Source: Alloscardovia theropitheci
GTDB lineage: Bacteria > Actinomycetota > Actinomycetes > Actinomycetales > Bifidobacteriaceae
Length of the DNA: 64,000 bases
Direction of reading: 5' to 3'
Assembly (NCBI RefSeq): GCF_004332295.1
Contig: NZ_RXLP01000023.1
Coordinates: 1 to 64,000 of the forward strand
The notes beneath the pieces are model-generated. The model did not search any database. It worked only from the letters and a program-made list of their open reading frames with translations, and was not told where the DNA came from. Numbering within the stretch: position 1 is the stretch's first letter; every line of letters begins with the position of its first letter. The translations under genes and the position numbers were made by a program. Shown piece by piece: positions 9,160-17,963 of the stretch.

Positions 9160-9414
9160 GATGTCTCCATTCGTAAAACTATGCGTGGGTACATCCCAGA
9201 GACTCCTGCCATTCGTCGATAAATGCGGCACATATCTTGCGGAACATACATGACACATAAATGTACACGTATATATCCATTCAAATACATACACTTATAG
9301 GCACTTATTAACGGTGACCTAAGTCTGAACCCGAAGTCATAAAAAACTTCCAGGTGGGAAATTCCACTTTCTTGATTTCTCAAGCCTTGTTAATATTACC
9401 ATATGCTATGACAA
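9160..9414 (-). promoter_or_regulatory. Leader and promoter region of infC
   Basis: About 255 bases between the terminator-like hairpin at 9415-9450 and the infC start. It holds no gene I can support. The frame from 9294 reads through this segment but lacks similarity to IF-3. I see short dyads but no recognised L20 or IF-3 leader structure and no certain -10/-35 pair. Confidence 0.4.
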
Positions 9415-9450
9415 TGTGGTGCATGTTTCTTCGAAAGAACATACACCACA
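9415..9450 (-). terminator. Hairpin after the glutamate transporter operon
   Basis: TGTGGTG and CACCACA form the base of a stem continued by ATGTT(T)CTT against AAGAACAT around a TCGAA-like loop. It stands between the stop at 9553 and the infC leader. The tract after it is only weakly T-rich on the minus strand. The segment 9451-9552 holds nothing else. Confidence 0.6.
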
Positions 9451-9552
9451 TTAGTTTTGATTATGATGGACAATAATTTCGTTCGGGACTAAGTTCCGCT
9501 CTATCAAAATAACTATCGCATCATCCTATTGTTTCTGAGCGTATTTCTGGGC

Positions 9553-10716
9553 CTATTTTTGAGGCTCGCCACTACCTTTCTCAGATTTCTTGTCTCCAGA
9601 TCCACTCTGAGGATTATTGCCACGTGGTTTGACACGAAGATGCATAGTCTTCATAATCTCATTGCGAATCTCTTGAGGATAATCATGTGGATGCTCAAGT
9701 TCTTGCTGCTCAATGTAGTGATGATGTGTCCAATTTTCATGATGAGCATGCGAACCGTGGAAATGGTCCGGATATACAGGCTCAGCACCACCGAATGGAC
9801 GTGGTGTCTTTGCTGCCTTAATCTGGTTACGGTTTGTTGCATCCATAACTGCAATTGGTGGCACAACCTCTTCTTCCACAGGTCCAGACGTACGATTTGC
9901 CATCCATGCTGGCATAGCTTCAGCAATGCGCGACGCAATCCAGCAGATAACAAAGTAAATAACTGCAGATACAGCAAGCGTTTGCAAGATATTGAAATAC
10001 ATCGATCCCAGGCGGCGCGATTCCTGTAACAAATCTGTATACAGAATAATTGATCCCAGTGCTGTATCCTTGAGGGCTACAACAAGCTGTGTAACCGTAG
10101 CCGGCATCATAGCAAAGATAGCCTGCGGAACTTCGACTTGCATCAATGATTCGGTACGTGTAAGACCAAGTGCTAAAGATGCTTCACGCTGTCCCTTTGG
10201 AAGATTTCCCACACCTGAGCGTACAAGTTCAGCAATAACCGAACCGTTATACAAAATCAATGCAAGAACAACTGCATAGTAGGACGAATGCTGAATTCCC
10301 ATACCTGCAAACCAGCGCCAAAAGAATACCATCATAATAAGCACTGGAACAGCGCGACAGAATTCAACAATAATTGCAGCTATAAATCGAATATATGGAT
10401 TTGGCAAAAGACGCAAAATACCAAAAACCAAACCAAAAATCAAAGATCCGACTATACCCGCCAAAGCAGCACCTAAGGTAAGCCCAAGACCTGGAAGATA
10501 GAAATCAGTCCATGCCTCTAAATCTAACGCTGGCTTCCACAGCTGCCATGACAACTGATTTTCGCCTTGTGGCGGATTGTATAACCGAACGAGTACGACA
10601 ATAGCAACCGCGGCGATAAGTATCGCTGCAATCACATTCATAACGCGAATAATGCGCTTACCCTTTGGACCTGGTTCATCAAAGAGTAACTGTGTAGACA
10701 TATCTTTGTTTTTCAT
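9553..10716 (-). CDS. gluD: Glutamate-type amino acid ABC permease, GluD-like, with His-rich tail
   Basis: 387 residues. After a cytoplasmic head (MKNKDMSTQLLFDEPGPKGK) comes one membrane segment, then a HisM/GlnP-type permease domain at about residues 80-275, with GNLPKGQREASLALGLTR as its ATPase-contact loop. Beyond residue 280 there is a cytosolic tail of about 100 residues, unusually rich in His (HFHGSHAHHENWTHHHYIEQ) and ending in a Ser/Gly/Lys-rich stretch. The ATG overlaps the stop of gluC (ATGA). It forms the importer with gluA-C. The amino acid could be glutamate, glutamine or a relative; the name follows the four-gene order of actinobacterial gluABCD. Confidence 0.85.
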   Translation of the reverse strand: MKNKDMSTQLLFDEPGPKGKRIIRVMNVIAAILIAAVAIVVLVRLYNPPQGENQLSWQLWKPALDLEAWTDFYLPGLGLTLGAALAGIVGSLIFGLVFGILRLLPNPYIRFIAAIIVEFCRAVPVLIMMVFFWRWFAGMGIQHSSYYAVVLALILYNGSVIAELVRSGVGNLPKGQREASLALGLTRTESLMQVEVPQAIFAMMPATVTQLVVALKDTALGSIILYTDLLQESRRLGSMYFNILQTLAVSAVIYFVICWIASRIAEAMPAWMANRTSGPVEEEVVPPIAVMDATNRNQIKAAKTPRPFGGAEPVYPDHFHGSHAHHENWTHHHYIEQQELEHPHDYPQEIRNEIMKTMHLRVKPRGNNPQSGSGDKKSEKGSGEPQK

Positions 10717-11402
10717 CGACGTACCGCCAATCGATTAGACAGGAATGTAGTCAGCAAGCCAATTGGAATGATGAGAATCACATAACCAATTGCAAAAATA
10801 AGGAAGATACCAATAATGTGCTCGGAATGGAATTCAATCATCGTGCTCATTAAGCTAGAGGTCTCCGTTGCTACAGATGCCGCAGCAGCTACTGTGGAGT
10901 TCTTGAGAAGTGCAATAAGCGTATTACCCAAAGGAGCAACTGCACCTCGAATCGCCTGAGGCAAAATAATTTGCGTAGCTGATTGCATAAAGCTCAAGCC
11001 TAGAGCACGCGATGCCTCTGCCTGACCAACAGGAATCGTATTAATACCGCTTCGCAATGATTCGCATACGAATGCAGCTGTGTATACGCCTAAGCCCGTT
11101 ACAGCCAGCCAGAAGAAGTTAATAGTAAAAGTATCTGAGAAGCTAATCTTCAGCTGACCGAAAATACCTAAAACCATGAAAACCATAATGATTGTCAGAG
11201 GCATGTTCTTAAAGAACTCACAGTATCCAGCAGCAAACCCACGAAGGGATGAAATTGGACTAATGCGCATCATGATAAGAATCACGCCTAGCACAACAGC
11301 AATAACTGCAGCCCAGAAGGTAAGTTCTATATTTACCCAGAAAGCCCCCAGAATGTCGTATTGCTGGAAAAGCTGAAGGAATTCATTAAAATTTTGTGTC
11401 AT
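10713..11402 (-). CDS. gluC: Glutamate-type amino acid ABC permease, GluC-like
   Basis: 229 residues, normal for HisM/GlnP permeases. Membrane segments include FWAAVIAVVLGVILIMM and a C-terminal GIFLIFAIGYVILIIPIGLL. The loop that meets the ATPase reads GINTIPVGQAEASRALGLSF. A GGGAGGG lies just before the ATG. It overlaps gluD by four bases and follows gluB by 14 bases. Probably forms a heterodimer with GluD in the membrane. Confidence 0.9.
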   Translation of the reverse strand: MTQNFNEFLQLFQQYDILGAFWVNIELTFWAAVIAVVLGVILIMMRISPISSLRGFAAGYCEFFKNMPLTIIMVFMVLGIFGQLKISFSDTFTINFFWLAVTGLGVYTAAFVCESLRSGINTIPVGQAEASRALGLSFMQSATQIILPQAIRGAVAPLGNTLIALLKNSTVAAAASVATETSSLMSTMIEFHSEHIIGIFLIFAIGYVILIIPIGLLTTFLSNRLAVRR

Positions 11403-11416
11403 GACCCTCCCCTTTC

Positions 11417-12301
11417 CTAATTCTTCGAATCCGAAGATTCTTCGGTGCTTCGTGCGAATTCTACCGATTGAGCAGATTCGCCTTGATTTGCAAACGGTGG
11501 ATTGTATTGTGTATCAGGTGTAAAACCAGTACCAGACGTGTTATCTTCGATGGCTTGTTCCCAGTCACCCGTGCTCACCATCTTATTGATAGCCGCATTA
11601 ATCTTTTTAGCTAGCTCATAGTCGCCCTTGTGGAGGCCGACTCCATAGTATTCCTGAGTGAATGGCTTACCAACAAGCTTGAGGCGTCCTCGAGAGTTTG
11701 ATGCTAAACCAGCAAGAATAATGTTGTCAGTCGTTACAGCATCAACAATTCCTGAGAACAATGCAGTGGCACATTCCGCATAGCTAGGTTGTTCCATAAG
11801 CTGTACTTTATTGGAATAACGTTCCTTAATGACGACAGCCGATGTGGAACCAGTTACTGAGCACAAACGCTTTCCATCAAGATCTTCCGGACCGTTAATA
11901 GTCGTATTATCAGAACGAACAAGTAAATCCTGCCCAGCGACCAAGTATGGGCCAGCAAAATCAACAGTTTTCTTACGATCGTCTGTAATTGAGTATGATG
12001 CAAGAATCATATCAACATCTCGATTTTGAAGCATCGCTTCACGTTGCTTCGATGGAGCTTCTCGCCAGACGATTTCGTAATCCTTGTATCCCAATTCGTG
12101 CGCGATATAACGAGCTACCGAAACATCAAAACCTGTGTACGTGCCGCCCTTTTTAAAACCCACACCAGGCTGATCAAACTTAATTCCGATTGTAATTTTA
12201 TGATCACTGTCTGTTGCACTTGTCGAGCTGCAAGCAGCCAATGACACAACGCTCACTGCCGCAACTGCCGTTGCAATCAGTCGTGTTATGATTTTCTTCA
12301 T
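11417..12301 (-). CDS. gluB: Glutamate-type ABC transporter substrate-binding lipoprotein
   Basis: 294 residues from MKKIITRLIATAVAAV; GGGAGAG lies 5 bases upstream, and an in-frame GTG at 12313 is less likely. The signal peptide ends in lipobox SLAAC. The SBP family 3 domain follows: ITIGIKFDQPGVGFKKGGTY, GFDVSVARYIAHELGY, a ligand-site stretch RDVDMILASYSITDDRKKTV DFAGPY (split here), and VTGSTSA. The C-terminal 30 residues are Ser/Glu-rich. It delivers an amino acid, probably glutamate, to GluCD on the outer face of the membrane. Confidence 0.9.
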   Translation of the reverse strand: MKKIITRLIATAVAAVSVVSLAACSSTSATDSDHKITIGIKFDQPGVGFKKGGTYTGFDVSVARYIAHELGYKDYEIVWREAPSKQREAMLQNRDVDMILASYSITDDRKKTVDFAGPYLVAGQDLLVRSDNTTINGPEDLDGKRLCSVTGSTSAVVIKERYSNKVQLMEQPSYAECATALFSGIVDAVTTDNIILAGLASNSRGRLKLVGKPFTQEYYGVGLHKGDYELAKKINAAINKMVSTGDWEQAIEDNTSGTGFTPDTQYNPPFANQGESAQSVEFARSTEESSDSKN

Positions 12302-12363
12302 TTTCTCTCCCACTCATTCTTTATTGTTTATCACATCAACAGAGTTAGAACTCAATCGAATGA

Positions 12364-13164
12364 TTAGTGCTTGAGAATCTTGGACAAGAAGTCCTTAGCA
12401 CGGTCAGTTTCAGGATTTTCAAAGAATTGCTCAGGAGCACCCGCTTCAAGAATCTTGCCGTCAGCCATAAATACGATATTGTCTGCAACTTGACGAGCGA
12501 AGCCCATTTCGTGGGTAACGCAAATCATAGTCATTCCCTCATGCGCAAGCTGAGTCATGGTATCGAGAACTTCATTAACCATTTCAGGATCAAGAGCAGA
12601 AGTTGGCTCATCAAAAAGCATTACCTTTGGATGCATAGCCAGAGCTCGCGCAATTGCTACACGCTGCTGCTGACCACCAGAAAGCTGTGATGGCATTTTA
12701 GAAGCCTGAGAATCGACACCAACGCGTGCGAGCAATTCCATAGCTTCATCCTCGGCATCGCGCTTAGACATGTGGCGAACACGCATAGGAGCGAGAGTTA
12801 CATTTTGCAAAATGGTTTTATTTGCAAAAAGATTAAATTGCTGGAACACCATTCCAACTTCAGCACGAAGATTCGCCAAATCTCGACCTTCTTCAGGAAG
12901 GACTTCACCATCAATACGAATTACACCTGAATCGATTGTTTCCAAACGATTAATAGTGCGGCACATGGTTGACTTACCTGAACCAGATGGGCCAAGGACA
13001 ACCATAACTTGTCCTTTACCAACCTTCAAATTAATATTCTTGAGTACGTGCAAATCACCGTAGTGCTTTTCTACGTGGCTCAGTTCTACAAGCGGATTTT
13101 CGATGTTGTCACCGACGTGCACACTTCTGTGAATATGTACGCTGTTGTGGATTTCTGTAGCCAT
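12364..13164 (-). CDS. gluA: Glutamate-type ABC transporter ATP-binding protein
   Basis: 266 residues. Walker [10 protein letters not shown] (about 58-66), Q-loop [12 protein letters not shown], signature [16 protein letters not shown], Walker [15 protein letters not shown] and switch His in CVTHEMGFA are all intact. The N-terminus has about 20 extra residues before the usual [11 protein letters not shown] start, with several His ([11 protein letters not shown]). GGGGAGG precedes the ATG. First gene of gluABCD on the minus strand; it powers amino-acid uptake through GluCD. Confidence 0.95.
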   Translation of the reverse strand: MATEIHNSVHIHRSVHVGDNIENPLVELSHVEKHYGDLHVLKNINLKVGKGQVMVVLGPSGSGKSTMCRTINRLETIDSGVIRIDGEVLPEEGRDLANLRAEVGMVFQQFNLFANKTILQNVTLAPMRVRHMSKRDAEDEAMELLARVGVDSQASKMPSQLSGGQQQRVAIARALAMHPKVMLFDEPTSALDPEMVNEVLDTMTQLAHEGMTMICVTHEMGFARQVADNIVFMADGKILEAGAPEQFFENPETDRAKDFLSKILKH

Positions 13165-13633
13165 ACATCCTCCCCATCTTCATTTTCTTGTACTTGCTCG
13201 CTCATAATAATGAGCTATAGCTCATGCGAGGTAGTTTAACCTTCAGTTGTTAGTGAACTGTGAACTTATGTAACGTAAATGTTTCATTCGCAATAATCGC
13301 AGATTCTCATAGATTGTGATGAATTCCGCTGTATACGAATAATTATTGTCTATTTTTATCTCAAAGAATCGTGTGTTTACTCGTATTCCGGATATGCATC
13401 ATACAGCACACAGCCTTAAAAAAATTGCCATAATACATAACACAATTTGAGATGAGTATTCAATCATAGGCGTGAGCCTCTACTTTCACTAAATGGATTC
13501 ATACAGAGTCATATGAATCCATAGAAAATTGCTTTCACCATAGGCCCTCAATGCATTCAGTATCTACGAAAACAGCATCATCCTTATAATTCGCATATTG
13601 AGAGTTGTCCCAGTTTACACAGACAATAACAAT
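13165..13633. other. Divergent intergenic region with two inverted repeats
   Basis: 469 bases between gluA (minus) and the SGNH gene (plus). TGAGCTATAGCTCA at 13211-13224 is a perfect palindrome about 47 bases before the gluA ATG, where an operator could sit. ATGGATTCATA (13493-13503) and TATGAATCCAT (13512-13522) form an 11-bp hairpin with no T-run on either strand. No gene seen. It must hold two promoters, but I cannot place them with confidence. Confidence 0.5.
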
Positions 13634-14440
13634 ATGTCTGACTCATTTCATTCCTCTCGCTCAACGTATCATCCCTCTTCCTCTTATGGGATATTCACGA
13701 AATTCCTTGCTAATATAGAGGCTTTTTGGGCTAAAAGTCATATCGAACTTGCACAAGAACCTCGCGGAGATCGAAGTGGCACTATTACATACACCTCACC
13801 TGAGCATAACGAGCAAGAAATTAGTCCACTCTTCCCTGCTCTTCACATTGCAATGATTGGCGATTCCCTCACTGTTGCATGCGGTACCACAGATCAGAAG
13901 GATGGCTTTGCACCGCGCATTGCACAAGAGTTAAGCTCTTTTTACGAGCGCGATGTAACGTGGGCTACATACGGCAAACTGGGTGCTACTATGCGTCGTG
14001 TGCGTTATCGTTTATTACCTGAACTTCTCGCAGCACAAGAACAATCCAATTCAAAACTTGACGTACTTTATATTTGCGCTGCTTCGAATGATGTTATGGC
14101 TCAGCGTGACCCACAAGAATATGTCAATGATTTACGTGTAGTTCTTGACAATGCACGCGAAATTGCCCATCAGATTATTGTGCTTGGACCAGCTCAGTTC
14201 TACACTATTCCAGCGCTTGGCAAGCATCTTCACACCGTCTTATATCACCACGAACTCAAGTTTATTAAGGCAACGCAAGAGCTCTGCGCGAGCAAGAATG
14301 TCCAATACATTGATATGACACAAGCTGATATATCTACTGTACTTGATCGTTTTTATGCGTCAGATAACTTCCATCCTAATAAGTTCGGTTATCGTATTAT
14401 GGGTCAATACGCAGCTGCTCATACTCAGGTAGCTCATTAA
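13634..14440 (+). CDS. SGNH/GDSL-family hydrolase
   Basis: 268 residues from ATG 13634; a TTG at 13598 in frame would add 12. Neither has a clear ribosome site. Block I is MIGDSLTVACG with the nucleophile Ser at about residue 79, block III is CAASNDVMAQ (Asn) and block V is DNFHPNKFGY with the Asp-His pair. This fits an SGNH esterase/lipase fold. There is no signal peptide, so it probably acts in the cytosol; the substrate is unknown. The first 60 residues are Ser/His-rich and not part of the fold. Convergent with msrAB over a shared terminator. Confidence 0.85.
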   Translation: MSDSFHSSRSTYHPSSSYGIFTKFLANIEAFWAKSHIELAQEPRGDRSGTITYTSPEHNEQEISPLFPALHIAMIGDSLTVACGTTDQKDGFAPRIAQELSSFYERDVTWATYGKLGATMRRVRYRLLPELLAAQEQSNSKLDVLYICAASNDVMAQRDPQEYVNDLRVVLDNAREIAHQIIVLGPAQFYTIPALGKHLHTVLYHHELKFIKATQELCASKNVQYIDMTQADISTVLDRFYASDNFHPNKFGYRIMGQYAAAHTQVAH

Positions 14441-14450
14441 ATGACACGTT

Positions 14451-14505
14451 TATCAATAGTTTGTGCCGTATATGCATTTGGTGTATACGGCACAAATCAT
14501 TGATA
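14451..14505. terminator. Bidirectional terminator between SGNH hydrolase and msrAB
   Basis: TTGTGCCGTATA (14461-14472) pairs with TATACGGCACAA (14484-14495), and an outer TATCAAT/ATTGATA pair extends the stem past a 3-base bulge on each side. It lies between convergent genes. Confidence 0.75.
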
Positions 14506-14521
14506 ATCATACAGAGTTTTG

Positions 14522-15496
14522 TTATTCCTTTTTGTCTTCTAAAACGAGAGGAACGAGATCAGAGTATCCCTCTTCTTCCATCTTTTCTATAGGAATAAAT
14601 TCTAGAGAAGCGGAATTCATACAATAGCGCAGTCCTCCCAAATCCTTAGGCCCATCAGTGAACACGTGTCCTAAATGTATACCGCTATCTTTTGCACGCA
14701 CTTCAACACGAGGTCGACCAAACAACGAATAGTCCATGACCTCTACGACATCATCGTTGTTAATTGGTCTGCTAAACGATGGCCATCCACAACCTGCATC
14801 GAATTTAGTAGTTGACACGAATAGCGGCTTTCTACTAACGATATCAACATAAATTCCGGGTTCAAATTTCTGGTCATACGTATTTGCAAAAGGTCTTTCG
14901 GTCTCAGCATTCTGCGTTACTTGATAACTTAAATTGCTGAGCTGCCATATGCGTTCAATATATTTTTGTCGTTGTGGTACGCGAAGCATCGCTTGCACAG
15001 AAATATGGCAGTACCCTTCAGGATTCTTAATTAAGTAATCTTGATGATAGTCTTCTGCTTCATAGAAATTATGAATCTGTTCAATTTCTACAGCACAATC
15101 ACGCTGCTCTCTACGTTCCAATTGATCAATAGCAGTCTCGAAAATCTCACGTTGCATTTTCTGATGCTCATCATCGCCTGAAAGATATAAGCCTGTACGA
15201 TATTGACGACCAGTATCATTACCCTGACGATCTTTACTCCACGGGTCAATAACGTCCAAAAACAGCAGCGTTAGTACTCGTAAAGAGACCTTTGTTGGAT
15301 CAAAAGTAATTTCTAGTGCTTCTACCGCATCTGTTTCACCTGAACATACTTCTTGATAGCTTGGATTATCAACTCTTGAATTTGCGTATCCGACACGCAT
15401 AGAGAGTACCCCTGAAACTTTCCTAAAGTACTCCTCCATTCCCCAAAAGCACCCACCCGCTACGTATACAACATCACTAGAATCGTTTTTACTCAT
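14522..15496 (-). CDS. msrAB: Fused peptide methionine sulfoxide reductase MsrA/MsrB
   Basis: 324 residues from MSKNDSSDVVYVAGG. The MsrA part (residues 8-165) has the catalytic Cys16 in GGCFWGMEEYF; the MsrB part (about 185-315) has GCGWPSFSRPI and the catalytic Cys292 in RYCMNSASLEF. It repairs S- and R-methionine sulfoxide in proteins. The zinc CxxC pairs of stand-alone MsrB are missing, as is usual in such fusions. No signal peptide. The start codon overlaps that of thiN on the other strand (CATG, 15494-15497) with no ribosome site, so a leaderless mRNA is possible. An upstream ATG at 15574 would extend it into the thiN coding region. Confidence 0.92.
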   Translation of the reverse strand: MSKNDSSDVVYVAGGCFWGMEEYFRKVSGVLSMRVGYANSRVDNPSYQEVCSGETDAVEALEITFDPTKVSLRVLTLLFLDVIDPWSKDRQGNDTGRQYRTGLYLSGDDEHQKMQREIFETAIDQLERREQRDCAVEIEQIHNFYEAEDYHQDYLIKNPEGYCHISVQAMLRVPQRQKYIERIWQLSNLSYQVTQNAETERPFANTYDQKFEPGIYVDIVSRKPLFVSTTKFDAGCGWPSFSRPINNDDVVEVMDYSLFGRPRVEVRAKDSGIHLGHVFTDGPKDLGGLRYCMNSASLEFIPIEKMEEEGYSDLVPLVLEDKKE

Positions 15497-16322
15497 GGGC
15501 ACAAGTATATTAGAGGTTATGGGAAAAAACAGTAGTGAATCTAGCATTTCGCGTTCAGCTCGCCGAGCAATCATTTTTGGAGCGGGTCAGTATTTTGATG
15601 AAATGCCTTTTATCCCTGCTGACGCTTATGTCATCGCGGCCGATGGCGGGTATGACCATGTCGTTTCTCTCGGCATCACTCCTCATGCATTTATCGGGGA
15701 TAAAGATTCTCTACTCGAAGAATTGCCAGAAGATTCAGCTACGCGGATTATTGAGTTGCCCTCAGAAAAAGACGATTCTGACCTTATGGCGGCAGTTCGA
15801 TATGCGTGGTCGATGGGAGTACGAGAGTTTGAGTTCTTCGGTGTTTCTGGAGGACGAGTTGACCATAGTTTTGCCAATATTCAAATTGCTGCAAAAATTT
15901 CTTCTTTTGGCGGGGCAGCTTTTTTGCACGCTGATCATACAATCATCACGGTTATTTCTAATGCAATTATGACTTTCCCAGGTGGGTATGTATCGAGTAA
16001 ACGTCCGATTTCCATCTTCGCTTATTCCAGCACATGTAAACATGTCAGCATTGAAGGTCTCAAATATGGCGTAGATGATATCGAAATGAACAATCTAGAC
16101 CCATTAGGCCTGAGCAACGAATTCCTTCCCGACACTCCTGTAACTATCGCTGTGGATGGTGGAAGCCTTGTCATCATGTACCCGAGTGAGGCGCCTACTC
16201 CACGTATTATTTTTCATGTCGATAATCGCACAGATTTTGGAAACATTACACAAGAAGTATCATCACGCCTTTATTCAGAACAATCTTCTGGTTCAAAGCG
16301 TGGACGTCATGCCGTTCAATAG
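15495..16322 (+). CDS. thiN: Thiamine pyrophosphokinase
   Basis: 275 residues as drawn. Transfers pyrophosphate from ATP to thiamine. The core starts at ARRAIIFGAGQYFDEMPF. Catalytic-domain motifs are IAADGGYDHV, FIGDKDSL, the SEKDDSDLMAAVRYA stretch and FGVSGGRVDHSFANIQ. The C-terminal part forms the thiamine-binding beta domain (SIFAYSSTCKHVSIEGLKYG). Alternative starts are ATG 15519 (GAGG directly upstream) or later; the family usually begins near the RAIIFG strand, so the shorter form is plausible. Divergent from msrAB. Confidence 0.88.
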   Translation: MGTSILEVMGKNSSESSISRSARRAIIFGAGQYFDEMPFIPADAYVIAADGGYDHVVSLGITPHAFIGDKDSLLEELPEDSATRIIELPSEKDDSDLMAAVRYAWSMGVREFEFFGVSGGRVDHSFANIQIAAKISSFGGAAFLHADHTIITVISNAIMTFPGGYVSSKRPISIFAYSSTCKHVSIEGLKYGVDDIEMNNLDPLGLSNEFLPDTPVTIAVDGGSLVIMYPSEAPTPRIIFHVDNRTDFGNITQEVSSRLYSEQSSGSKRGRHAVQ

Positions 16323-16602
16323 ATGCCTAAGATATATTAATATTGCAGATACTTTAATACAGCGTTAGTTGAGCGAATCTACAATTTCACGCAGCTTTAC
16401 ATTTTACTAATTATCTATTGAATATTTATCAAATAAGCATCGAGAAATATCGATAAACAAATACTTTCTCAGCGAAATCAACTCGCTTAACCGCGCCACG
16501 ATGTCATTCGGTACACACTGAGCATTAGACTAAAAGACGTTGGCAATAAGCCTCTACTGTGACTCAATACTGGTCACGGAACATTGTATAAGGAAGTATT
16601 AA

Positions 16603-17658
16603 ATGACAGTAAAGATTGGTATCAACGGTTTCGGTCGTATCGGTCGTCTTGCTTTCCGCCGTATCCTCGAGCTTCAGAATCGTGGCGGCGAAGCTGGTGA
16701 CATCGAAGTTGCAGCAATCAACGATTTGACTACCCCATCCATGCTCGCATACTTGCTCAAGTATGACAGCAGCCAGGGTCCTTTCAAGCATGATGACGGC
16801 ACTGCATATGAGATTTCCTCTACTGACACTGCACTTGTTGTAGATGGCAAGGAATATCCAGTATACGCAGAGCGCGATGCAAAGGATATCCCATGGGTAA
16901 AGAACGATGGCGTTGAGTACGTACTCGAATGCACCGGTTTCTACACCTCTGCTGAAAAGTCCCAGGCTCACCTTGATGCAGGTGCTAAGAAGGTTCTCAT
17001 TTCTGCACCAGCTAAGGATGATACAACTCCTACAGTTGTATATGGCGTAAACCATGAAATCCTTAAGCCAACCGATGCAATCGTATCTGCTGGTTCTTGC
17101 ACCACTAACTCAATGGCTGCTATGGTTAAGCTTCTCGATGACAAGTTCGGCATTGAGATTGGTTTCATGACTACTATCCACGCATACACTGGTACACAGA
17201 TGATTCTCGATGGTCCTCGCAACAAGACCGGTCGTAACAACCGTGCTGCTGCTGTAAACACCATTCCTCACAGCACTGGTGCTGCAAAGGCTATCGGTAA
17301 GGTAGTTCCTTCTGTAGACGGTAAGCTTCAGGGTCACGCACAGCGCGTACAGGTTCCAGACGGATCTATTACTGAGCTCACCACACAGCTTCGTGAGAAG
17401 GTAACTGCTGACGAAATCAACGCAGCATTCAAGGAAGCTTTCGAGAACTGCGAATACTACGGCTACAATGCTGATGGCATCGTATCTTCTGATATTATCG
17501 GCGATACCCACGGTGGTGTCTTCGACCCAACTCAGACTGTAGTAAACCAGGCTGGTGACAAGCAGCTCGTTCAGACCGTAGCATTCTACGATAACGAGTA
17601 TGGATTCACCTGCAACATGATTCGTACTCTCCTCTACTTCGCAGAGATCAACGAGTAG
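16603..17658 (+). CDS. gap: Glyceraldehyde-3-phosphate dehydrogenase
   Basis: 351 residues, type I. Oxidises glyceraldehyde 3-phosphate to 1,3-bisphosphoglycerate with NAD in the lower part of the bifid shunt. NAD-binding [14 protein letters not shown] is at residues 7-20; the catalytic Cys166 is in [18 protein letters not shown], the phosphate-binding [10 protein letters not shown] and WYDNEYG-like FYDNEYGF follow. AAGGAAG lies 6 bases before the ATG. The codon use (AAG, GGT, CTC, GTA) is strongly biased, as in highly expressed genes here. It is a single-gene unit with a 280-base upstream region that holds no gene. Confidence 0.98.
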   Translation: MTVKIGINGFGRIGRLAFRRILELQNRGGEAGDIEVAAINDLTTPSMLAYLLKYDSSQGPFKHDDGTAYEISSTDTALVVDGKEYPVYAERDAKDIPWVKNDGVEYVLECTGFYTSAEKSQAHLDAGAKKVLISAPAKDDTTPTVVYGVNHEILKPTDAIVSAGSCTTNSMAAMVKLLDDKFGIEIGFMTTIHAYTGTQMILDGPRNKTGRNNRAAAVNTIPHSTGAAKAIGKVVPSVDGKLQGHAQRVQVPDGSITELTTQLREKVTADEINAAFKEAFENCEYYGYNADGIVSSDIIGDTHGGVFDPTQTVVNQAGDKQLVQTVAFYDNEYGFTCNMIRTLLYFAEINE

Positions 17659-17694
17659 GAATTAATATAGTCGCAGATTAAGAGCGAACTTACG

Positions 17695-17726
17695 GGGCTT
17701 TTACCTTCATGGGGAAAGCCCTTTTC
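17695..17726 (+). terminator. Terminator of gap
   Basis: GGGCTTT (17695-17701) pairs with AAAGCCC (17715-17721), followed by TTTTCTTA. The remaining part of the 305-base gap up to 17963 contains a promoter and no gene. Confidence 0.8.
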
Positions 17727-17836
17727 TTATGCCTGAATCCGCCACTCTCTTAAACCTGTGGTTGAGGACGAATTAATCTACTTTAGTCTCACAAACATCC
17801 CTACCATCACACGGCAAAATCACGATGACGTATGGT

Positions 17837-17865
17837 TTTACACTTTTCAGGAGTATAGTGATAAT
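17837..17865 (+). promoter_or_regulatory. Promoter of the sucrose-locus LacI regulator
   Basis: TTTACA (17837-17842) and GATAAT (17860-17865) with a 17-base spacer, about 100 bases before the regulator ATG. Confidence 0.55.
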
Positions 17866-17963
17866 TTATACAAGCGATAGTCACCCAACGGTAGTATGTA
17901 TGATTATCGTTATTACTTAACTATGGTGCTTGACTTGAAGACTGTCAGTAAAGGACTATAAAT

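Noticed and set aside
9160-9294. N-terminal extension of IF-3 encoding [15 protein letters not shown] and more
   Set aside because: It is hydrophobic and Cys-containing with no resemblance to IF-3, and a properly spaced GGAG stands before the ATT at the conserved N-terminus.
13493-13522. Inverted repeat as a transcription terminator
   Set aside because: No T-run follows on either strand and no gene ends nearby.
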